Source: Faecalicatena absiana (GTDB taxonomy: Bacteria; Bacillota; Bacilli; Lactobacillales; Lactobacillaceae). From it: a stretch of 64,000 bases of DNA. Location of the stretch: contig JAEDAG010000003.1 of the NCBI GenBank assembly GCA_017309015.1, positions 160,543 through 224,542 of the forward strand, written 5' to 3'. Positions 59,036 through 64,000 of this stretch are shown one piece after another. Below the pieces are notes generated by a model. That model had not been told where the DNA came from and searched no databases. It saw only the letters and a program-made list of their open reading frames with translations. A program made the position numbers and the translations under genes. Every line of letters starts with the position of its first letter. Position 1 is the stretch's first letter.

Positions 59036-59432
59036 TTACCACAAGCCAAGCAGCTTCATCCAGAGGCCGCCGACTACGCCGTAGACCAGCAGGTAAAAAA
59101 GTCCCAAGATAAAGCACATCTTCCACCAGTCAGTCTGCTTCACGTAGCCAGGGGCAAACAGTTCCGTGGCTGGACCACATGAGTAGTGGGTGGTTGATTG
59201 GAAGATGGCCCCGGTCAAGCCAAGCATGATGGCCGCGTACATGACCGGCACCAGCAGGAAGGAAATCAGTGCTGGCACGATGGCCGCGGCTGCCCAGCCA
59301 AACCAGGAGATCTTGACGCCATTGCCAGCCGGCAACCGTGATCGTCGCGGGCTTGAATGGGGTCAGCAGAAAGAGCGCGATCCCTACGATTAAAGGCCAG
59401 ACAAAGCCTTTATAGTTAACTTTCTCTAACAT
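59036..59432 (-). pseudogene. Remnant of a DASS-family anion:Na+ symporter
   Basis: The 5' part (from ATG 59430-59432) encodes MLEKVNYKGFVWPLIVGIAL and FLLTPFKPATITVAGW, a normal symporter N-terminus. After about 35 residues the matching frame shifts, and the other frame (59036-59335) encodes ISWFGWAAAAIVPALISFLL, then STTHYSCGPATELFAPGYVKQTDWWKM and a last helix, the C-terminus of CitT-like DASS transporters. The 300-plus residues expected between are missing, so an internal deletion with frame change near 59320-59330 has destroyed the gene. The intact gene would have moved malate, fumarate or succinate for the adjacent enzymes. Confidence 0.8.
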
Positions 59433-59492
59433 ATTTATTCCCGCTTGTTTATTTTTTCTTTGCTCTTAACTCAATATCTTTTCAAAAATTGA

Positions 59493-60875
59493 CTATCCGC
59501 GCGCCAGCTTGGCGGCTTGGATGCCGGCTTGGCGGCCGAAGACGACGGTTTCCGCGATTGAATTCCCGCCGATCCGGTTGTTGCCGTGCAGACCCCCGGA
59601 GACTTCGCCAGCCGCGAAAAGGCCAGCGATGACCTTGCCGTTGGAGTCGAGGACTTGGGTTTCGTCATTGATGTGGATCCCGCCCATCGTGTAGTGGATG
59701 GCTGGGTGCACGTGGATCGCGAAGAATGGCGCCTTAGTCACGCGGCGGTCCATCCCCGTGGTCCGGCCAAAGGCTTGGTCAGCGTGCTTTTCAACAGCTC
59801 CGTTCCAGGCAGCCACGGTCTCTTCCAGACCAGCCGCATCAACGCCGATCTTGCCAGCCAGCTCAGCCAGGCTCTCCCCGTGCTCGACCAGGCCAATGTA
59901 GTCGTAGAATTCAACCGCCTTGACGTGGTCGCGGATGCCTTGGTCAAAAATCAGGTAGGCCCCATCTTCATCAAGGCCCGTGATGGCATCGGAGACGATC
60001 TTCCGGGTGTTCAGCTCGTTGACGAAGCGCCGGCCAGCCCGGTTGACCAAGATGGCCCCTTCCCCGCGGACGGCTTCCCCGATCAGGAAGGTGCGCTCGC
60101 CGTCAGTCTGCGCCGTTGGGTGTACTTGGATGAAGTCCATTTGGATCAATTGAGCGTCCACGTCTTTGGCCAAAAGCAGGCCGTCGCCGGTCGCGCCGGC
60201 TTGGTTGGTAGTCTTGTAGCCTACCAGGTCTGGCCGATACTTCTTGATGATTTCCTGTGAAGCCCCGAAGCCGCCAGTTGCCAAGATGACTGCCTTAGCC
60301 GCGATCTGCTTGGTCCCGTTGACTTCAATGCCCACGATCCGCTTGTCTTCATCCTGCAAGAGCTTGGTGATCTTGGCTTCATTGAAGACGGGAATGTCTT
60401 CCTTTTGAATGTTCTTCAAGAGCCCTTCGACCAGGTAGCCGCCAACTGGGGCAGTTGATGCTGGCCGGTGGGCCCGCTTTTGGCTCATCCCCCCGGTAAT
60501 GGTCAGGTCGGTCAGCGCGATTCCATGCTCAGCCAGCCAGTCGACCGCTAAAGGAGCATGGTCGACAAAGTAGCGCAGCATTTCTCGGTCGTTCAAGCGG
60601 CCGCCGCCCTGCAAGGTTTCCTTATAAAAGTCTTCCTTGCTGTCAATGATGCCGTGGTCGTATTGAACCAGGGACTCAGCCGCGTTCATGCCGGATGAGG
60701 CCTTGCTGGTGTTGCCGCCAAGCTTGGCGTTTTTTTCAAAAACAGCCACGCTGGCGCCCAATTCATGGGCCTGCAGGGCCGCGGAGAGGCCAGTCCCGCC
60801 GGCGCCGATTACGACAACGTCATACGCGCTGTCAACTTCGTTAATCTTCTTTGCTTCGTATACAAATTTAGCCAT
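59493..60875 (-). CDS. Fumarate reductase flavoprotein (flavocytochrome c type)
   Basis: The 460-residue FAD protein has the dinucleotide motif VVVIGAGGTGLSAALQAHELGA (here VIGAGGTGLSAAL) near residue 20, GGNTSKASSGMNAAESL, HRPASTAPVGGYLVEGL, and at the C-terminus VHPAIHYTMGGIHIN and AAGEVSGGLHGNNRIGGNS, with the Arg/His residues of the fumarate site. It has no heme or FMN domain, so the electron donor is unknown. It lies 30 bp downstream of fumC, forming a malate-fumarate-succinate branch that can re-oxidise reduced cofactors. Confidence 0.92.
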   Translation of the reverse strand: MAKFVYEAKKINEVDSAYDVVVIGAGGTGLSAALQAHELGASVAVFEKNAKLGGNTSKASSGMNAAESLVQYDHGIIDSKEDFYKETLQGGGRLNDREMLRYFVDHAPLAVDWLAEHGIALTDLTITGGMSQKRAHRPASTAPVGGYLVEGLLKNIQKEDIPVFNEAKITKLLQDEDKRIVGIEVNGTKQIAAKAVILATGGFGASQEIIKKYRPDLVGYKTTNQAGATGDGLLLAKDVDAQLIQMDFIQVHPTAQTDGERTFLIGEAVRGEGAILVNRAGRRFVNELNTRKIVSDAITGLDEDGAYLIFDQGIRDHVKAVEFYDYIGLVEHGESLAELAGKIGVDAAGLEETVAAWNGAVEKHADQAFGRTTGMDRRVTKAPFFAIHVHPAIHYTMGGIHINDETQVLDSNGKVIAGLFAAGEVSGGLHGNNRIGGNSIAETVVFGRQAGIQAAKLARG

Positions 60876-60904
60876 AGTTGCAATTTCTCCTGCTCAGTGT
60901 GAGC

Positions 60905-62308
60905 TTATTCTTCAGGCTTGGTCCGGTCGACGTTGGTCATGGCCATGTAGTCCATCCATTCGTCGTATTGTTCTTCAGTCACCTTGCCGCTCTTGAGGGC
61001 CGCTTCCTTCAAGGTCGTCCCTTCCTTTTGCGCGGTTTGGGCGATTACGGCTGCTTCGTGGTAGCCAATCTTTGGTGACAAGGCAGTTACCGTCATCAAT
61101 GAGTTTTCAAGGAGATCATCCATGCGCTGCTCGTTGACGGTCAAGCCGTGGATCATCTTGTCGGCAAAGCCAGTGATGGTGCCAGTCAGGATGTCAGCTG
61201 ATTCCAGGAAGGCCGCAATCATAACCGTCTTGAAGACGTTCATTTCAAAGTTGCCTTGACTGGCCGCGAAGTTGATGGTCACATCGTTGCCCAAGACGCG
61301 GGCAACCGCCATGGTTACGGCTTCAGCCTGGGTCGGGTTGACCTTGCCTGGCATGATTGATGAGCCTGGTTCGTTGGCAGGGATGTTGAGCTCGCCGTAG
61401 CCGGCACGTGGGCCGGAAGCCAGGAAGCGGATGTCTTGGGCGATCTTGAACATATCGTTGGCCAAGGTCTTCAAAGCCCCGTGCATAACGCTCAAAGCTG
61501 AGTGGTGAGCCAGGCCCCAGAACTTGTTGGTTTCAACCTTGAATTCGTGCCCGTAGACTTTGGACAGCTTGCCGGCGATGGCTTCAGTCATCCCAGGAGC
61601 TGCGTTCAAGCCAGTCCCGACAGCCGTCCCGCCGATCGCCAACTCGTAAAGGCTTGGCTTCAATTCTTGGATGTAGTCCAGGTCATGCTTCAAGGCTGAG
61701 ATGTAGCCAGAGACTTCCTGGCCAAAAGTCAAAGGAGTTGCGTCTTGCAGGTGAGTGCGGCCGACCTTGACCGTCTTCCAGTACTTGTTCTGCTTGACCT
61801 TGAGCTCGTCGATCAGGTGCTGGATGGCTGGTTCCAGCTTGTCGATGGCTTCAACGGCAACGATATTCATGGCCGTTGGGTAGGTGTCGTTTGAACTTTG
61901 GCCGCGGTTGACGTCGTCGTTAGGCAGGATGTTCAAGCCTGGGTGCAGCTTGTTGGCCAAGTTGGCAACGACTTCGTTGACGTTCATGTTGGTTTGGGTG
62001 CCTGAGCCGGTTTGCAAAACGTGCAATGGGAAGTCCTTGCGCAGGCTTTCGTCATCAAGGGCCAGCAATTGATCGATGGCTTCTTCGATGGCTTGCCCCT
62101 TTTCAGCAGGCTCATCGCCAACTTCAACGTTTGATTCAGCAGCAGCCTTCTTCAAGTGCAGGAAGGCGCGAATGATGGCCAAAGGCATCAATTCGCCTGA
62201 TGGGAAGTTGTTGCGGCTTCTTTCAGTCTGTGGGCCCCAAAGAGCTTCCTTAGGGATCTTCACTTCACCAATCGTGTCTGATTCAATGCGGTATTCTTGT
62301 TCTGACAT
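60905..62308 (-). CDS. fumC: Fumarate hydratase class II
   Basis: The 467-residue protein has the superfamily signature GSSIMPGKVNPTQAEA, TGSGTQTNMNVNEVVAN, SSNDTYPTAM and VGRTHLQDATPLTFGQE, all as in FumC. It interconverts malate and fumarate without an iron-sulfur cluster. Length standard. It is the first gene of the fumC-fumarate reductase-symporter (broken) operon and has two cre-like boxes about 170-200 bp upstream. Confidence 0.96.
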   Translation of the reverse strand: MSEQEYRIESDTIGEVKIPKEALWGPQTERSRNNFPSGELMPLAIIRAFLHLKKAAAESNVEVGDEPAEKGQAIEEAIDQLLALDDESLRKDFPLHVLQTGSGTQTNMNVNEVVANLANKLHPGLNILPNDDVNRGQSSNDTYPTAMNIVAVEAIDKLEPAIQHLIDELKVKQNKYWKTVKVGRTHLQDATPLTFGQEVSGYISALKHDLDYIQELKPSLYELAIGGTAVGTGLNAAPGMTEAIAGKLSKVYGHEFKVETNKFWGLAHHSALSVMHGALKTLANDMFKIAQDIRFLASGPRAGYGELNIPANEPGSSIMPGKVNPTQAEAVTMAVARVLGNDVTINFAASQGNFEMNVFKTVMIAAFLESADILTGTITGFADKMIHGLTVNEQRMDDLLENSLMTVTALSPKIGYHEAAVIAQTAQKEGTTLKEAALKSGKVTEEQYDEWMDYMAMTNVDRTKPEE

Positions 62309-62479
62309 CTCTGTTTCTCCTTACAAACAAACTTTAAATATTGCTTTTGTTAATTGCATTATATAACGGCCTTTTTTAGTTTTGTTAAAAATCACACAAT
62401 TTTTAGCAATTTTTTCAAAAAAATTAAACCAGGCTCAGCTTTTTAAAATTGGCCCATTTTTCGGTCATTTTCGTTAAAA

Positions 62480-62511
62480 TGTAAAAGCTTTCAAATTTAA
62501 GTAAGCGCTTA
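62480..62511. promoter_or_regulatory. Two cre-like boxes upstream of fumC
   Basis: TGTAAAAGCTTTCA (62480-62493) fits the CcpA consensus TGWAANCGNTNWCA at all but one position, and TAAGCGCTTA (62502-62511) is a perfect palindrome with the cre core AAGCGCTT. A possible -10 box for fumC (TATAAT, minus strand 62358-62363) lies over 110 bp nearer the gene. The remaining bases between 62309 and 62740 show no gene. Confidence 0.5.
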
Positions 62512-62759
62512 ATATTGATTTCAATATTTTTGGGAAAGACCAGCAGGCTGTTTTTCTTGGCCTGTTTTTGGCAAGTTAACGAAAAAGGTAACTTGTGAAA
62601 TGTTCATTTGAGCCTCCCACTTTAGCTGGGCTCTTTTTTCATAAGTGCCGCTTGCTTTCATCTGGAGCTTTTTATTAAAAAAACAAATTCAATAGATTGA
62701 CTTTAGTGATAAACTAAAGCTTAGATTTCTTGATTGGAGAGAATGACATGCTCCCCCGA

Positions 62760-63040
62760 CCAAGGTCGGGGGTTTCTGGGCCGCCAACCTAGGCCGAGGG
62801 GTTCTTTATAGGCTAGTGCTCACGCGCAGCCTACAGCTTCTGAGAACGGCCAACTTATTCTTGCAAGCAGGCTTGACCAAGGTCAAGCCTGCTTTTTTAC
62901 TGGTTCTGTCCAGCAAGCTGAACAGCAGTGCAAAAACAGAGGTCAGTCTATTTATCACGGAAGTGCCCCCTCCGACGATTCCGCCAAGCCGCATTGACTG
63001 TCGTTTGACGGTACGATTTTTTGCTTGCCCGGCTCTCTCA
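62760..63040 (-). ncRNA. Probable omegaRNA (reRNA) of TnpB
   Basis: IS605-type tnpB genes are followed by a structured RNA reaching to the right end, which guides TnpB. Here the 280 bases after tnpB contain two hairpins sharing GACCAAGGTC (62753-62772 and 62865-62894). Assignment is by position and family knowledge; limits are not determined. Confidence 0.45.
62865..62898 (+). terminator. Hairpin with T-run inside the IS605-type end
   Basis: AAGCAGGCTTGACC pairs perfectly with GGTCAAGCCTGCTT around AA (loop in practice larger), followed by TTTT on the plus strand. It could end plus-strand transcripts entering the element, or be part of the omegaRNA fold on the minus strand. Confidence 0.5.
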
Positions 63041-64000
63041 GAGCTGGGCAAGTCCTTTAAGCAAAATATTGATTGATGCATTGACGTCACGGTCATGGTG
63101 CGCCCTGCAGAATGGGCAGTCCCATTCCCGCACTGACAGTGGCTTCTTGCCCGTATCCTTGCCGCATTTTGAGCAGATTCGGCTGGTGTATGCTGGATTG
63201 ACCTTGATGAGGATCTTTCCGTACTTCTTGCACTTGTATTCCAGCATGTCACGGAATCTGCCCCAGCTTTGGCGCAGAATCGAGCGGGCAAGGTGGTGAT
63301 TCTTCGTCATGTTCTTGATCTTGAGATCTTCAATGACGATGACGTCGTATTCCTTTACCAGCTGATCCGAGATCTTGTGCAGATAGTCATCGCGCTGATT
63401 CGTGATGCGGCTCATATAGCGGTTCTTGGCGACATTGGCTTTCTGCCAGTTGCGATAGTCAGACAGGCTTTTTGCGCCAAGAACCTTTTTGTTGGCGTTC
63501 TGCTCTGACTTAACCAAAGCCAAATGACGGCGCTTGGATGACTTGCTCTGCCAGATTTCTGCTTGTTTCTCGCAGTAATCCGATGAAAACTTGTCAAACT
63601 TTCTGCCGTCTGACAGGATGGCCAAGTGCGTCAGCCCTACGTCAATGCCAACCGCCTTGCCAGTCTTTGGCAGGAAGGCGGTCTTTTTCTCCACAATGAG
63701 AGAAAGCCAGTAGCGCCCGCAAGCATCGATGCTGATCGTGTAGCGCTTGATCTTGCCGTCGATGACGCCGGTTTTCGATGATCTGACTCTTCTCAGCTTC
63801 GGCAGGAACACGTTTCTTTTGCCCATGATCCGGATGCTGGACGACTTGCCAGTATACGACTGCTTGGCGCTATGCTTTGAGTGGAAGCAGGGCTTGCGTC
63901 TCGTTCCGGCAAAGAACGCCTCCCAGGCATCGCTGATGTTCTTGGTCACGATTTGGAAGCTGGAGCTATCGCTTGCCTTGAGGAATGGATATTCGTTCTT
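63038..64000 (-). CDS. tnpB: RNA-guided endonuclease TnpB (5' end outside the window)
   Basis: The frame is open from the right edge (…EYPFLKASDSSSFQIVTKN…), so at least 320 residues are present and only the extreme N-terminus is missing. The RuvC residues are intact: GIDVGLTHLAIL (Asp), VIVIEDLKIKNM (Glu) and HDRDVNASINIL (Asp), with the zinc finger CSKCGKD ... CPFC between the last two. It cuts DNA guided by the element's omegaRNA and keeps the element in place after excision. A GTG at 63947-63949 is only an internal codon, not the start. Confidence 0.92.
   Translation of the reverse strand, partial: KNEYPFLKASDSSSFQIVTKNISDAWEAFFAGTRRKPCFHSKHSAKQSYTGKSSSIRIMGKRNVFLPKLRRVRSSKTGVIDGKIKRYTISIDACGRYWLSLIVEKKTAFLPKTGKAVGIDVGLTHLAILSDGRKFDKFSSDYCEKQAEIWQSKSSKRRHLALVKSEQNANKKVLGAKSLSDYRNWQKANVAKNRYMSRITNQRDDYLHKISDQLVKEYDVIVIEDLKIKNMTKNHHLARSILRQSWGRFRDMLEYKCKKYGKILIKVNPAYTSRICSKCGKDTGKKPLSVREWDCPFCRAHHDRDVNASINILLKGLAQL

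Larger units (their letters stand above)
62740..64000 (-). mobile_element. Right part of an IS605-type element
   Basis: A subterminal hairpin CCCCCGACC-AA-GGTCGGGGG (62753-62772) about 270 bp beyond the tnpB stop is typical of IS200/IS605 right ends. The transposase TnpA and left end are outside the window or absent. The outer limit at about 62740 is approximate. Confidence 0.65.

Noticed and set aside
62609..62638. Terminator GAGCC...GGGCTC with T-run
   Set aside because: Stem has bulges and no plus-strand gene lies upstream; could be chance or part of the IS605 flank.

Overview
The window reads as chromosomal DNA of a lactic acid bacterium, most likely Lactobacillus delbrueckii or a close relative. 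The reasons are base composition near 50% GC, low-GC Gram-positive promoters and AGGAGG ribosome sites, proteolysis genes (pepF, pepN, a C69 dipeptidase), a DUF1129 protein, an Apf-like surface protein, and resident IS30, IS4 and IS605-type elements. The species call is inference. The order rsmG-noc-parA-parB-DUF951-ychF is typical of the neighbourhood of a chromosomal origin, although no oriC is visible here. No tRNA or rRNA genes were recognised.

Layout. 1-3.3 kb: a class III lanthipeptide locus, all on the minus strand, with a 49-residue precursor gene translationally coupled to a LanKC synthetase, followed by the N-terminal part of an AgrC-like membrane sensor that runs off the left edge. 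3.4-8 kb: an LCP wall-polymer ligase, pepF and an IS30-type insertion. 8-13 kb: two zinc-ribbon membrane proteins, a metal ABC transporter and a HAD phosphatase. 13-15.3 kb: a paired 42-bp repeat array beside an unusual protein combining a NERD nuclease with a plasmid Rep_3-like winged helix. 15.4-19.2 kb: fructose operon fruR-fruK-fruA. 19.3-27.4 kb: murE-racD, a two-component system and a heterodimeric ABC exporter. 27.5-33.7 kb: the origin-proximal partition cluster and a divergent cvpA-like gene. 33.7-36.5 kb: a second, larger 42-bp array and an IS4-type element. 36.5-50.5 kb: apbE, a phosphatase, two flavin reductases, a dipeptidase, an orphan PTS EIIA, a TetR-controlled ABC transporter, an FAD-linked oxidase and an L,D-transpeptidase. 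50.6-57.8 kb: pepN, a DeoR regulator, the third array, a feruloyl-esterase-like hydrolase and an Apf-like protein with a histone-H1-like Lys/Ala tract. 58-62.3 kb: a SorC regulator, a decayed anion symporter, a fumarate reductase and a fumarase. 62.7-64 kb: the right part of an IS605-type element with tnpB.

Two things stand out. First, the lanthipeptide locus has an easily missed precursor with a class III leader (ILNLQ) and a sensor kinase beside it, so it may make a signal rather than an antibiotic. Second, three large intergenic arrays (about 13.15-13.72, 33.74-34.81 and 54.67-55.70 kb) are built from 42-bp units. A block of direct units is followed by a block of units whose core is its reverse complement; the second and third arrays add a second such pair. 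Cores are shared between arrays, spacers are constant within an array but differ between arrays, and 42 bp is four turns of B-DNA. The Rep_3-like/NERD protein next to the first array is a candidate partner. I know of no description of this combination, and the link is inference.
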